A stretch of DNA of 64,000 nt, from contig JAGFNQ010000880.1 of assembly GCA_024364735.1 (NCBI GenBank), positions 386,128 through 450,127 on the forward strand, in the 5' to 3' direction. Below are positions 33,006 through 44,909 of the stretch, piece by piece (the stretch's first letter is position 1; the number at the start of each line of letters is the position of its first letter). This DNA comes from Boesenbergia rotunda (lineage: Eukaryota > Streptophyta > Magnoliopsida > Zingiberales > Zingiberaceae). Both the position numbers and the translations under genes were made by a program. A model generated the notes under the pieces. It saw only the letters and a program-made list of their open reading frames with translations, did no database searches and was not told where the DNA came from.

Positions 33006-33850
33006 ACGCAGCACCCGGACCAAGCCTACTCACTTCGAGCATCCGCAACACCGCGAGGTAATAGGGTTTTACAGCTCTTGATCGGGCATCAGTAAAACCC
33101 AGACCAAGCCTACACACTTCAGGCATCCGCAGCACCGCGAGGTAGTAGGGTTTTACAGCTCTTGGTCGGGCATCCGCAGCACCTAGACCAAGCCTACTCA
33201 CCTCGGGCATTTGCAGCACCGCGAGGTAGTAGGGTTTTATAGCACTTGGTTGGGCATCCGTAGCACCAGGACCAAGCCTACTCACCTAGGGCATCCGCAG
33301 CACCGTGAGGTAGTAGGGTTTTACAGCTCTTGTAGTAGGGTTTTACAACTCTTGGTCGGGTATCCGCGGCACTCGGACCAAGCCTACTCACCTCGAGCAT
33401 CCGTAGCACCGCGAGGTAGTAGGGTTTTACAGCTCTTGGTCGGGCATCCACAGCACCCAGACCAAGCCTACTCACCTTGGGCATCCGCAGCACCGCGAGG
33501 TAGTAGGGTTTTGCAACTCTTGCTCGGGCATCCGTAGCACCCAGATCAAGCTTACTCACCTCGGGTATCAGCAGTACCGCTAGGTAGTAGGGTTTTACAG
33601 CTCTTGGTCGGGCATCCGCAGCACCCGAACCAAGCCTACTCACCTCGGGCATCCGCGACACCGTGAGGTAGTAGGGTTTTACAGCTCTTGGTCGGGCATC
33701 CGCAGCACCCAAACCAAGCCTACTCACCTCGGGCATCTGCAGCACCGCGAGGTAGTAGGGTTTTACAGCTCTTGGTCTGGCATCCGCAGCACCCAGACCA
33801 AGCCTACTCACCACGGGCATCCGCAGCACCGCAAGGTAGTGGGGTTTTAG
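33006..33850. repeat. 84-bp minisatellite, about ten copies, inside element E
   Basis: The landmark ACCAAGCCTAC or a close variant recurs at 33019, 33103, 33187, 33271, 33377, 33461, 33545, 33629, 33713 and 33797. Spacing is exactly 84 bp except one interval of 106, caused by a 22-bp internal duplication. As 84 is a multiple of 3, frames stay open on both strands (a 28-residue repeat, AVKPYYLAVLRMPEVSRLGL...), but this follows from the repeat and is not good evidence for a protein. The left end is cut by LTR D'. Confidence 0.9.
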
Positions 33851-34131
33851 TCAGGCAAGTATTCTACGTTTTTCGAGTAATATTTTGTTTGCTCCTTTAT
33901 TTATTGAACTGCAAGGCAGTACCAACAGAAATACAAAAGTTATGCAAATAACTAAACAACACACCGAGTGTGATAAGGGCGGAGATGATTGGCGTGCCAT
34001 GGCCTCTCCAGCCCCTTGCCTTTGTCATCTTCCAGATAGTAGCTGCCCCCTATGAGCATTTTGGTGATAACGTAAGGTCTATCCCACTGAAGCTCCAGCT
34101 TCCCCGGGTCGACGACTGGTTTTATCCTCTT
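33851..34131 (-). other. Region between minisatellite and protease of E
   Basis: It continues the E coding region in decayed form (about 34130-34000 in minus sense); no clear domain could be named. Confidence 0.4.
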
Positions 34132-34428
34132 CTAAACTTTGTCTCCAACTTCAAAGCTGCGGGCGAATACCCGGCGATTGTAGGATGAGGGAGTATCCAC
34201 GATCAGGAAGGGGGTCCTCCTGGTCCTCTCTAGAGTGTCACTGCCCAACGACAGTGATAGACTAATTTGCCCTACCGGCTGTAATCGGTATCCGGTGAAG
34301 CCGAAGAGCGGGGTCGAAACGGGGAGCAGTTCATCTTCGTCAATCTGCATCTGATCCAGAGCATCCTTGTACAGGATGTTTGCGGAACTACCTGTATCCA
34401 CGAAGATGTGCTTGATCTCATAATTCAC
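34132..34428 (-). pseudogene. Element E aspartic protease
   Basis: The frame includes HIFVDTGSSANILYKDALDQ, the Gypsy aspartic protease site (DTGSSA) typical of Tat-lineage elements, followed by a hydrophobic LFGFTGYRLQPVGQISLSL segment (protease flap and core). The usual RT domain does not follow; the sequence runs into the minisatellite. Confidence 0.8.
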
Positions 34429-34476
34429 GATACGCGCAAGAATTACCAGGGTGTCCTCGTGGGGGGCTTCTATGTC

Positions 34477-34932
34477 CTACAAGTCCTCTGGGCTGAAGGA
34501 GATTATGGGGCCGCAACTTTTACTACTGTTCGTCCCGATGGCATAGTTCTCCAATTGCCGAGTATGAGCCTTCCTTGCACGGTTGGAGTCCCCTCCGATA
34601 GGACCTCCAGAGATCACTCCCACGTGTCCGGAAGGAGGACCACGTGTAGGGGTCTTGCCCGTCTTGGAGTCTCTTTCCAATGAGGGAGACCTGCGGGGTG
34701 CAGCCTCCTGACTCCTCCCTCTTGGTCGCGATCGAGACCGACGTCGGGTCTTGTTCTCTACCGACTGTTGTTGTCGGGGAGACAAGCTTCGCTGGAGGGA
34801 CCTCCATTGATACCCAGTCTTCTTCCACTTCCTCTGAGGCTTGAGGTCTGCATCATCATTCAATTTTCTCTTCAGAGCATGACACTCCTCGGTGGAGTGC
34901 GTCATACTGGCATGGAATTCGCAGTACTTCAT
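34477..34932 (-). pseudogene. Element E Gag C-terminal region
   Basis: It starts with YCEFHASMTHSTEECHALKR, a Cys/His motif found after the Gag domain in Tat-type elements, followed by an Arg/Ser-rich region (RRRSRSRPRGRSQ). It is in a different frame from the upstream gag, so an indel lies near 34940-35020. Confidence 0.75.
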
Positions 34933-35019
34933 CAGCGGCTCTGGTTGTTCAGTTTCAATTGTCTCTACCAGCTTCCGTCTACCGGCCCACTGGTCTTTCC
35001 CCAGGTGAAGATCCTTTCC

Positions 35020-35976
35020 TCATGCTGGAGCTCGAGGTTCCCTCCTTTCCGACCGTTCAACGGTTTGAGTAGGGACCCCGGTTGGTTCCTTGCGGCGGGC
35101 GTGTTGCACTTCTTCCACGTTGACGTGCTTGACAGAACACCCCAGCAGATCATCGAAGCTGGTGGGTGGCTTCTTCACCAAAGATTGGAAGAAATCTCCT
35201 TCCGAGAGCCCTTGGGTGCAAGCACTAACGAGGATCTCCGACGTCGCAGTTGGCATATCCTGCGCCAATCGGTTGAACCGCTGGATGTAATCCTTGAGTG
35301 GTTCTTTTGGCTTCTGCTTTAGAGCAAATAAAGTTAACGTCGTCTTCTGATAGCGATGGCTGCTGGCGAAATGATGGAGGAAGGCAGTTCTAAACTCCAT
35401 GAAGGAGTTGATAGAACCCTGAGGCAGCCTCTGGAACCATCGCTGGGCTGCTCCTGATAGGGTGTTTAAGAACACTCGGCACTTTACACCATCGATGTAC
35501 TGGTGCAGGAGTGTCGCGTTCTCGAACATGCAAACATGATCTTCAGGATATGCTTTTCCATCGTAGTCGGTGATCCCAGGCCCGCAGAATTGCTTCGGCA
35601 TGAGATCTTCTACAATCTCTAATGAGAAAGGGGTGGAGGGTGCCTTTGCGGTGGCCTTAGGTTCTTCCCTCCTCCCTAGTCCATCCTCCTGTCTCAGCGC
35701 GCTGGAGGCTACTGAGTTGGCCTTCTCCACATCTCCTAGAGACTCCCGCTGGTGGGTCGGGACTACTTCGGCGTGTCTCCCCGGTGGTGAGACAGATCTC
35801 CGTTGTTGGGGATGCGAGGTGAAGATTCTGGGGATCTCCTCTTGCATAGAAGCTACTCGCCGTGAGGCGACCTGCTCGATTTGGTGCTGTTCGAGAGCCC
35901 CTTTGATAGCGTTGGCCATCAAGTGATTTAATTCCTTTTTCATCAGAACGATGGATTGTCCCGCCGGCTCTGCCAT
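35020..35976 (-). pseudogene. Element E Gag (Ty3/Gypsy retrotrans_gag)
   Basis: The start is taken as the ATG at 35976; the open frame above it runs through the primer binding site into the LTR. A Gln/Arg-rich N-terminus leads to the retrotransposon gag domain: VKCRVFLNTLSGAAQRWFQR, then FRTAFLHHFASSHRY and LKDYIQRFNRLAQDM. The domain is complete. The frame then ends before the Cys/His region. It would form the particle shell of E. Confidence 0.85.
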
Positions 35977-36003
35977 CGGTGCTCCTTCTGGTGCTTTAAT
36001 AGT

Positions 36004-36021
36004 TTCCCACAGAATGCGCCA
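36004..36021 (-). other. Element E primer binding site
   Basis: The minus strand reads TGGCGCATTCTGTGGGAA, close to the TGGCGCCGTCTGTGGGAA form seen in Tat/Athila Gypsy elements, 4 nt inside the LTR. Confidence 0.7.
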
Positions 36022-36025
36022 AACT

Positions 36026-36776
36026 TGTTCCGGAAGGAATCGACGTCGACGGCCAGTAACCAAGGTTCAGCCCACGAGAATGATGATGAGAGAGAAAGAG
36101 TTCCTACCCTGCTAGATTAACACGAGTGTTAAGGGAAACACGTCAGAGGTTGTCCAGCGGAGCCCACTCCGATGCTCATGTCAGTGCCCGAGTCTGTTAG
36201 ATGGAAGGAAAACAAGGGAAAGTGTAAGTTAGAATGGGCGTAACCCCCTTACCTGGGGGGTTGGGGTACCTTTTATACCTGAGGCGGTCGTCGCACATAT
36301 CCCCACGTTCTTCTCCATGCCCCCTCAATAGTCGATTACTAGATAACCCTTGTAACAGCCATCGCAGCCATTAAATTTGGACAGTTGCGATGATTAAGGC
36401 TTTAATGACCGCGTATTATGATTATCCCGTAATTATTAGCAATGATTATCCATAGATCCGAAGAAAGAGGACGGTTACTCGAGGTCAAGTGATCCTTGGG
36501 CTCCGCTGCCCCGAGGTGATCTCGGGGTCCTTTAGCCCGGGGGGGTTCCGGGCGTTCGCCTTCCCGAGGTGACCTCGGCGACCTGATCTCCCGAGGTGAT
36601 CTCGGGTGTGTGTCCTCCTGGATCTCGAGAGTATGTCTACCTGAGATGGTCTCGGGAATCCACTTTCCCGAGGGGGTCTTGGGAGTCAAGGATAGAGAAT
36701 CGTTCAGGTTCGGTAGATCTTGCTACATAGCTTCTCCAGTCCACGTGTCAACCACGGGGTGTTCAACCCCATCACA
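36026..36776 (-). repeat. Element E 5' LTR (751 bp)
   Basis: It runs from TGTTCCGGAAGG to CCCCATCACA. It contains CCCGAG-N5-CTCGGG hairpin repeats (about 36500-36690). A TATAAAAGG box on the minus strand lies near 36265-36274, downstream of the hairpins in element sense. Confidence 0.85.
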
Positions 36777-36783
36777 CAAACAA

Positions 36784-39769
36784 TGGTTCAAGATGGAATG
36801 AATGTTGTTCACTATTCTCATGTAGATGAAATATCAACACATGAATATCAATAATTATATGAAATGTTAAAGGCCAGTGAAAAAGAAGTGTGGGAAGGCA
36901 TTCCTTCATGTCATTCCCAACTATTAGCTACTGCAGGATTATTAAATTTGAAAGCAGAACATTATTTTTTAGAAAGATGTTATGATGACATATGTCAATT
37001 GATATCAGAGTTTCTTCCTGCTGATAACATAATGACTAATAGCTTTTATAATATAAAAAAATTGGTCAAAGGTTTAGATTTGTCGGTTGAGAAGATTGAT
37101 TGTTGTATAAATAACTGCTTGATCTTTTGGAATGAAGACAATGAACTGAGTGAATGCAAAATATGTAGTTACCCTCGGTATAAGCCTCTTACTCACATAC
37201 TAGGGAAGAAGAAGAAAAAGATTGCTTGGAAAGTGATGTATTACTTTCCATTAACTGCTAGACTTCAACATTTATATGCATCCACTGCTACAGCTAGTCA
37301 CATGATATGACATCATGAGCATGCGCACGAAGGAGGTCTAATGTGTCATCCTTGTGATTCCCCTGCATGGAAACATCTTGATAGTGTGTTTCTTTGATTT
37401 CATATGGAACCACGTAATGTGAGACTTTCTGCAAATAGATTTCAACCATTTGGTTAGTTAGGACATCAATATTCTTCTTGGTCAGTTATATTACTACCGT
37501 ATAATTTACCGCTATGGATGTGCATGAAAAATGAATTTATGTTCCTTACTGTACTGATTCCTGGTCCAACCAATCCTAAAGAGAAGATAGATATTTTCCT
37601 CCAATCACTGATTGTTGAGTTGAATGATTTATGAAATGTAGGGTCCTTGACTTATGAAGGTGCAAGTAAAACTAATTTTACATTACATGTTGCATTATTA
37701 TGGTCAATCAGTGATTTTCCAACATAATCAATGTTGTCAGCATTGAGCACATCTGGAAAATTAGCATGCCCACATTGCATGATGGAGTTTAATGCATTTT
37801 CATTACCTTGCAGTGGGAAGGTATCTTGGTTCGATAACCACCATAAATTTTTACCTGTTGATCACCCTTTTAGGCAAATAAAAAAAAATCCTAAAGAATG
37901 TTGTAGTCAGAAAACCTCCTCCAGTGATTGCTTCAGGTGAAGATATCATTGAACAAATTGACAATTATGGATTTCTACCAATTTCTCAACCTGGTTCTGA
38001 TGACATAAATAAGTACATTTTTCGGATGTGCAAGTGTGGATGGAAGAAAAGGAGTATATTTGGGAGCTACCTTATTGGAAGTATTTGCTCATTCGACATA
38101 ATTTAGATGTTATGCATGTTGAAAAAAATATCATGGATAATATCTTCAACACTGTGATGAATGTGTCTGAAAAAATTAAAGACACTGCAAAATCACGTGA
38201 AGAATTAAAGGAGCTAGTTAACATGCCAGAATTGCATCAGGATGAATCATCTAATAGATTTCCAAAAGCTTGTTATAGATTGGACAAAGATGGAAAGCAA
38301 GTTTTATGTAGTTGGTTGAAAGAAATAAAATTTTCAGATCGGTATGCTTCTGATATGGCTAGATGCGTTGATATGAACAAATTAAAGATGTTTGGAATAA
38401 AAAGTCATGACTATCATGTGTTTATGCAAAGACTTATTCTAGTAGCTTTTCATGACTTACTTCATCAAAATGTCTAGGAAGCGCTCACAGAATTGAGTCT
38501 ATTTTTTAGAGATTTGACAGCAAAGTGTATTATGGTGGATGATATGGTTCGCCTAAAAATAGACATTCCTCTCATACTATGTAAGTTGGAACGAATTTTT
38601 CCTCATAGTTTTTTTATTCAATAGAACATCTACCAGTGCATTTACTATATGAGGCACAAATAGTTGGTCTTGTTCAGTACAGATAGATGTATCCATTCGA
38701 ACAATTTTTGAGGAAATTAAAGAATAATGTTCATAACAAAGCAAGAGTTGAGGGGTCAATAAGTAATACTTATCTAGTTGAAGAAGCATCTTCTTTCTGC
38801 TCCTATTATTTTGCTGATCATGTAAAAACTAGACATCGCAAATGTCATAGAAATTTTGATGATGCTCGGTCGATAGACCCATTGATGCTTTCTATTTTCA
38901 AGTATCCTGGCAAGGTAATTGGTGCAACTTCATCTAGATGGTTAACTGAACAGGAATACCATGCTGTAAGAACATACATACTTCTAAATTGTCATGAGGT
39001 CAAACCATATATAAAGTAAGTTTACTTCTCTAATAATACTATCATTCATTTTAAAATGTTACGATGAGGATTTAAAATGTTTTAATTATATCTAAAATTC
39101 TTGGTCAGCTTATACGAACAACAACTATATCTGCAAAATTCATCATTTGGTGCAATTGATATAGCTGCAAAGTTAGAGATGGAATTTGCATTATGGTTCC
39201 AAATATATGTAAGTTAAAGTAATTTTAATTTAATAATATTTGAGTTATAAGAAATATTATTCAATCTCCTAATTTATGTTAAAATTAATTTTATAGGTGA
39301 AAGATCATAGAATTTCAAATGTCAAAGATGATACGATATTGAATCTTGCATCAGGTCCTCTCCATAAAATAATGATTTACTCTAGTTACTATGTTAATGG
39401 CCTCAAATTCCATGTCAGACACCAAGAATCAAGCAACTTAACCTACAATTCTAGTATATGCACCAAAGGATGTATGGAGAATAATAACATTGAATTTGAT
39501 TATTATGGTATACTTGACGAAATCATAGAGGTTGAATACCCTGCATTACCTTTAAAAAGATGTGTGTTGTTCAAATGTGCACGGTATGATCCAACCCCAA
39601 GAACAGGTACTCGAATACCTCTAAATTACAATTTAGTTGAGGTTAATGCCAACAAAAGGTTCAATAAGTTTAAACCTTTCATCTTCGGAGTAGAAGCGGG
39701 TCAAGTTTTCTATCTTGAATACCCTACGAGCAGATAAAAATCTAGTCAATGGTTTTCTGTTTGTCGAAT
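36784..39769 (+). pseudogene. CACTA tnp2-type transposase (Transposase_21), decayed
   Basis: The conserved blocks appear in order but across several frames. LVKGLDLSVEKIDCCINNCL with a Cys-rich CKICSYPRYKP comes first. LPCSGKVSWFDNHHKFLPVD and an HNLDVMHVEKNIMDNIFNTV block follow. Next is a DUF4218-like YPFEQFLRKLKNNVHNKARV...CSYYF segment, then a DUF4216-like C-terminus (VNGLKFHVR; QVFYLEYP). Introns are supported at 39016-39108 and 39209-39296 (gtaagt...cag; gtaagt...atag). Stops at 37308, 37396, 37730 and elsewhere kill it. The enzyme would cut at the CACTA ends. H interrupts the last exon at 39769. Confidence 0.85.
39765..39769. repeat. Target-site duplication of H, left copy
   Basis: CGAAT here matches CGAAT at 52458-52462. 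Removing H and one copy puts the tnp2 reading frame back in phase. Confidence 0.9.
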
Positions 39770-42293
39770 TGTAATGACCCGCCTTCTGGTCCTAAGCGTT
39801 AAGGCGGATCGCTACCACTAACTGGCTGACTAACTGATTTAAGATCCTTGTTTTCATATAAGCTAAACCAATTGGGAGAATTTAAAAAAACTTATTTCGC
39901 TATTTACTGAACTAACAATTCATAATCATGTTGGAAGTACTACCCAGTGGAAACAAAATAAAAACTTTAATTTTATTAGCTTCGCCAAGATTTGATGCCC
40001 CAACCTCTGGATTGCATGGCTAAGGCACTAACCAGCTGCTCTACACCGCTTTTGTTTTACATAATACCAGTCGACTGCTATATATGCCAGTCGACTGGTC
40101 GGGCCACAGAATGTTCCTGTGCCCGACACCAGTCGACTGGTGTTTTTCCAGTCGACTTGTGTTTTTCCAGTCGACTGGTAGTTCTAAAAATCCAGATTTC
40201 AGATTTCCAGAACTAATCAAACTTGAGCTACAATGTACCAAATTCGTATCTAACAAGCATAATGATATAAATAGAGTTCCACAATGATTCTAGGGCATTT
40301 ATCACATGTTTTTGGAGGGTTTCTAGCATGCATAACAACTTAGAAATCGCAATTCAACATATAGAAGCAATAACATAAACGTGTCAAGTTTGTATCAAGT
40401 TCTTATTAGAACTATTCATTATTCATATCTAAGGGCATCCTTAGCTACTAAGTGGCATTCTATACAGTGCATTAATCTCAGAACAAGCATATCCTAAGTA
40501 TTTAGCATGTGGATCAAAAGTATCAAGTTCTTACCCCTGAAGCTTAAGCATGGATCTAAATCACCATATTACAAGTAGTAACTCATATCATTCAACATCC
40601 ACTAAACAATTATTAAATCAGGTAAATAAGCTACTTTAGGTACACTAGGCACCACAAATAACGAGTCTAAACAAGTTAATACATGGTTCTCATAGTATAT
40701 TGCGGAATAACTAAAGAAGCATAAAAAGGATTATTTCTATGCTTTGCAAGTTCCGAAGACTTTTATTCCAACTCCACCATCACACACACTTTGCATCAAG
40801 CCCGCCGCCTCCGCTACTAGTGCTTTCCTTTACCTGTATCTGCAGTATAAGGAAATGCAAACTAATAAGCATAAGCTTAGTAAGTACCATCTAGCCTCAC
40901 AAAACTATAAAATCTCGGATTATGCTTTTCAAAACATGCTATGCAAATACACGCTCATGTTTATAAATAATCATGTTATGCTCATGCTAAAATACATGTC
41001 ATAAAATGTCATGGCAAATAACTGAGACATGACATATACTAAACTGAAGCTGAAAACTACGCTATAGCATGACATACATATCTGAACTGAAACTGAAACC
41101 AACTAACATAAAACTAATTATTAAATTCACCACATACTAAAATGAATTTCTGAAAACTAAGAACATATAGTAGGTGAAAGTAATAATCAACTGCTGTGGG
41201 CCCGACAATGTACCAACTGTGCGCGCATCCCTAATAAATCCGAGGTAGCAAATCCCGAATCCATTAGGGTTCTACTAGATTATCTGAACCTAGGGGCAAC
41301 TAGGAGCCCATCCCATACTAGGTTATCTAAACCTAGAGGCAACTTGGAGCCTATCCCTGGACCGAAGTCCGGTACAATGCCAACTGAAAATAAAATAGTT
41401 CTTTTATACTTTTCTTTTTCTCTTCTGATTCTTGCTTTTACTAGGTTATCTAAACCTAGGGGCAACTAGGAGCCCATCCCGTTGGACCTTGGTCCCAATT
41501 ATAAACTGAAGCAAGAATTTCTATTCTCTAATGCTTTCTATAGCATTAACTGAACTGAACAATTTAACAAACACCTCACGTGCTCCTTGACCCAAAACTG
41601 AAGGGTAATACAACGTGCTTGTTCATAATTTACGATTTCTAATCGTAAAACATACATATAAGGAAATAAAGCATACGAAAACTCAACCGAAACTACTTAT
41701 ACTGCAGGTGAGGGGTACTTACATCCTGCGCTAGGTTTTCTTACGAATAAAATCTGAAATTCCTGAGGAAACGTCGAACTACAACGTTCTTCTTGCTTCT
41801 TGGCGTTCTCCTCGCGTCTACGAGGGTCCCCGTAGAGAATAGGGCCTCTTGAGACCTTCCCTTTGCTTCCCCTTTGTCTTGTGCGGCAAGAGAAGAGGAG
41901 AGGAGGAGGAGACGCAAGAGAGGAAGAGGAGAAGAGGAGGGGGCGTCGGCGCACCTAGGGCTCACGCAACCTCAAAAACACCTCCTTTAATTCTTTCATT
42001 TCTTATTTATATCAAGCTATAAAATAAACCCTAAGTTGAATATATACATGTATATCTCGAATATTCTATTACTTCATTCAAGAAAACCCTTATGGGACTA
42101 ATGGTTAATAGAACCATGATAAAGGTTTAAACCCATTAGAGGTTGCGGTTTCAAAACTCGCCTAATGCCACCAACTCATCTTCTTTATTTTTGGCACTTC
42201 TTTTTATGGAAAAATTCCATAAAAATATCTAAAAATTCCAGAAAAATCCTAGAATATTTCTAAAATTATTTTAGGAAATTTTTGGGCATTACA
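39770..42293 (-). repeat. Element H left LTR (2524 bp)
   Basis: It runs from TGTAATGACCCGCC to GGGCATTACA and is nearly identical to 49774-52271. It contains CAGTCGACTG palindromes (40068, 40088, 40130, 40168, and a one-mismatch copy at 40149), a tRNA-like segment (about 39985-40050) and three 'ctaggttatctaaacctag' repeats (41270-41470). A TATAAATA motif lies on the minus strand near 42005. Confidence 0.9.
39985..40050 (-). other. tRNA-like segment in LTR H
   Basis: The minus strand reads like a tRNA 5' half (GAGCAGCTGGTTAGTGCC, A-box-like) followed by a GGTTGGGGCATCAAATC B-box-like part. It recurs at 49990-50046. No full cloverleaf can be drawn, so it is not called a tRNA gene. Confidence 0.4.
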
Positions 42294-42305
42294 ATCCCCC
42301 ATACC
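42294..42305 (-). other. Element H polypurine tract
   Basis: The minus strand reads GGTATGGGGGAT directly before the LTR start TGTAATGCCC. Confidence 0.8.
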
Positions 42306-42328
42306 TTGTAAAAAGTTCATCCTCGAAC

Positions 42329-42748
42329 TTAAAACATCTCTGGGTATTTCTGCCTCATGCTGTCCTCGGGTTCCCATGTTACCTCTTCTACGCTGTGATT
42401 TTGACATATAACTTTCACTAATGGTACCTCCTTGTTCCGCAATTTCTTAACTGCTCGGTCTATTATCTGAATAGGCCAACTATCATAGCTGAGATCTTCG
42501 CGGACTTGTACCGTCCGTGGCTCTATCACCTGGGTGGCATCTGGGAATTGCTTCTTCAGTATGGAAACATGAAATACATTGTGGATAGCTGACATCTCCG
42601 GAGGTAGCTCTAACTCATAAGTCACTCTGCCAACTCTTCTAGTGATGGAGTATGGTCCTACATATCTGGGACTTAGCTTGCCCTTCTTCCCAAAACGCAT
42701 TACTCCCTTCATGGGAGCCACTCTGAGGAACACTGAATCCCCAACTTC
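42329..42748 (-). pseudogene. Element H integrase C-terminus with chromodomain
   Basis: It encodes KGKLSPRYVGPYSITRRVGR, VTYELELPPEMSAIHNVFHV and, at the end, a chromodomain-like NKEVPLVKVICQNHSVEEVT...WEPEDSMRQKYPEMF. This is the Tekay/Del type that may steer integration to heterochromatin. The frame is intact, but the solo LTR J separates it from the integrase core. Confidence 0.85.
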
Positions 42749-43059
42749 TGTAACAACCCGGAAAATTTTCTCAATACTTTCTTTAAAATATTGATCATGT
42801 CTAGATAATTTTCCGAGGGACCTGGAGATATTAGCACGAACCTTAGCCTAAAAATCCATAATTTTCTCATTTAAATTGAGAAACTAAGTACTAATGAGCT
42901 TTATATGGGCTTTTCTAGTACCATGGTTATTAGTGGATTTTGGGTAAAATTTAATATAAATATAAATGGGTTTTAATGAAGAATATTAGCATGATTATGG
43001 GTGAGTTTTAAGGGAATTTTCGAAAATAATAAAGAAAAATAAAAAAATTAGTGCATGCA

Positions 43060-43118
43060 CCAAGGATTGAACCTTGGACCTATTGTACCACAATGCATGC
43101 ACTAACCAATTCACCTAG
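43060..43118 (-). other. tRNA-like segment in J
   Basis: The minus strand has an A-box-like TTGGTTAGTGCATGC and a T-arm-like CCAAGGTTCAATCCTTGG (43077-43060) with a perfect stem and GTTCAATCC B box. The anticodon arm does not fold canonically. Confidence 0.45.
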
Positions 43119-43225
43119 AAAGGGAGTGCTATGAGGGAATGAAGTAGATTTTTGTTAAGGCTAAAGGAAGTGAAGAGTCACCATGAGAGGAGGCACCATG
43201 TCTCTTCACTTGCCCCTCTTCATTG

Positions 43226-43234
43226 TGTATAAAT
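43226..43234 (+). promoter_or_regulatory. TATA box in J
   Basis: TGTATAAAT lies upstream of a CT-rich leader; the likely core promoter of this LTR. Confidence 0.45.
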
Positions 43235-44909
43235 GAGAGAGATGATAACTTAACTCTTAAGATAAGTCATTCCTCTTCTCTTCATCCACCAAGTCTCTCC
43301 TCTCCTTCTTCTTCCTCTCTCTAGCCGAAACCCATAAGGGGGTTTTCCCTTTGGAGAAGCTTCACAAGAAGGCTTCATCTTCAAGATCTAGGGGCTACTT
43401 ACAAGGTTACCAAGGCTAGGGGTGGTCAAGAGACAACAAGATCTTCATCCTCTTCCCTATCTAAGGTTTATAACCAAGATAAACCAATGTAAGACTCCCT
43501 CACCTGTGGTATAATAGTTCTCCTTGAAGATTATCATAATATGAAGTTTTGTTTGGGATTTTATGTTGAAAAAAAAACCATGAACCCTAACCCTATAACT
43601 TTCGGCCACCATAGGTTTTGGGTCCAAGGTGATGTTAAAAAAACCTCCCTCATGCTTTCTAATGTGTTATCATGATGAATATAGAATAAATATAATTTTG
43701 GAGAATTTTTGGAGTACCCTAAGACCCTTTAGGGTTTGGGACCATCACCATGATTCCATGGTTAGGATTGGACCTAACCCTTCAAGTATGTACCTTGTGT
43801 ATCCTCATGATACAAGGGGAGGTTGAAGATGATTTATGTGAATTTTCACAAGGCCTTGCAACCCTACAAGTTTCGGCCAAGATGGGTTTTGGGGCAAGGA
43901 GTTAGGGTTACTTTAAGTATGGGTTCCAAAGGCCCCTATGGTATGGTATGGTTGGTGTTAAATGATTAATTGGGAATTTTATGAAATTTTTCCATGTACC
44001 CATGGCCTTGCAAGTTTCGGCCAACCCTAAGAAGTAGGGCTAAAAGTTAGGGTTAACCCTAATCATGAGCCCAAATAGCTTCCTATGGCCTTATAGGTAA
44101 TGTATGGTTTTTCCTTATCCTTATGCTACCTTACATGTCATTTGAATGATGGAACCCCTTCCTTACAAGTTTCGGCCAAGTAAAATTAAATGGGGTTTAG
44201 GTGGAGTTAGGGTTTCAAGAATGATGGTTTATGGCTTATAATGATGTATATATAAAGGTTCAAGCATGTGGTAGAAATTATGTTACCTATAACCCTAACC
44301 TTAAGTACTATGTTTCATGTTTGGTATGTTTATGTTAGATGACATGCTTAATAGGGTTTATTCATGAATGTCTTATGTTCTATGCCATGCACTTAGATAG
44401 TATGTAGCATATTTATAGAAGTCCTACCTATGCATGCTTGTGATAGATACTATGCTTATGCACGAAATGCAATGCTTACCTCATGTATCATGATCATGCA
44501 AGCTCTATGGAATAGGATGATGGTCTCTGTAAACATGTCATGTTCTATGAATATAATGCAATGCTTACCTTATATGCCATGATCATGCAAGCGCTATGAA
44601 CAAGAATGATGTTTTATGTAAGCATGCCATGTTTTATGAATGAAGTTAATGCAAGCACTATGAACAAGAATGATGTTTTATGTAAGCATGCCATGTTTTA
44701 TGAATGAAGATAATGCTTATGCCTTTAAGGCATAATGATGCTATGCATTATGTATGAACAATGAAAGGTCAAGTATGCTTTATGTCATGCTTCATGTAAC
44801 AAAGCTATGTTATGTCTAAGTATGCTATGAATGTCTTATGAATGATGAAGCATGTAAAGTTATTTTACTTTATGAATGGGCTTGTACCGGACCGAAGTAT
44901 GGGTCCGAG

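Larger units (their letters stand above)
13072..36776 (-). mobile_element. Element E: Tat-like Ty3/Gypsy element, split by G and D'
   Basis: LTRs at 36026-36776 (5') and 13072-13789 (3', missing its last 50 bp in plus coordinates) match and have the same orientation. Between them, in minus sense, lie a primer binding site, gag, protease, an 84-bp minisatellite, nested D', the assembly gap, nested G, an antisense extra ORF and a polypurine tract. RT, RNase H and integrase of E are not seen; they may be absent or in the gap. The right flank is CAAAC (36777-36781). The left duplication was lost with the LTR end. Confidence 0.75.

Noticed and set aside
33278..33829. 183-codon repetitive protein on the minus strand (and a 108-codon one on the plus strand)
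   Set aside because: Both follow from an 84-bp tandem repeat whose length is a multiple of three; no start context or known domain.
41697..41965. 85- and 74-codon minus frames, repeated at 51675-51943
   Set aside because: They lie in identical positions of the two LTRs of H; low-complexity Ser/Leu/Arg text without a domain.
43060..43118. Functional tRNA gene
   Set aside because: The T arm is good, but the acceptor and anticodon arms do not pair; kept only as tRNA-like.
43560..43600. Telomere-like 'aaccctaaccctataa'
   Set aside because: Only two imperfect units of CCCTAA; part of LTR J, not an interstitial telomere.
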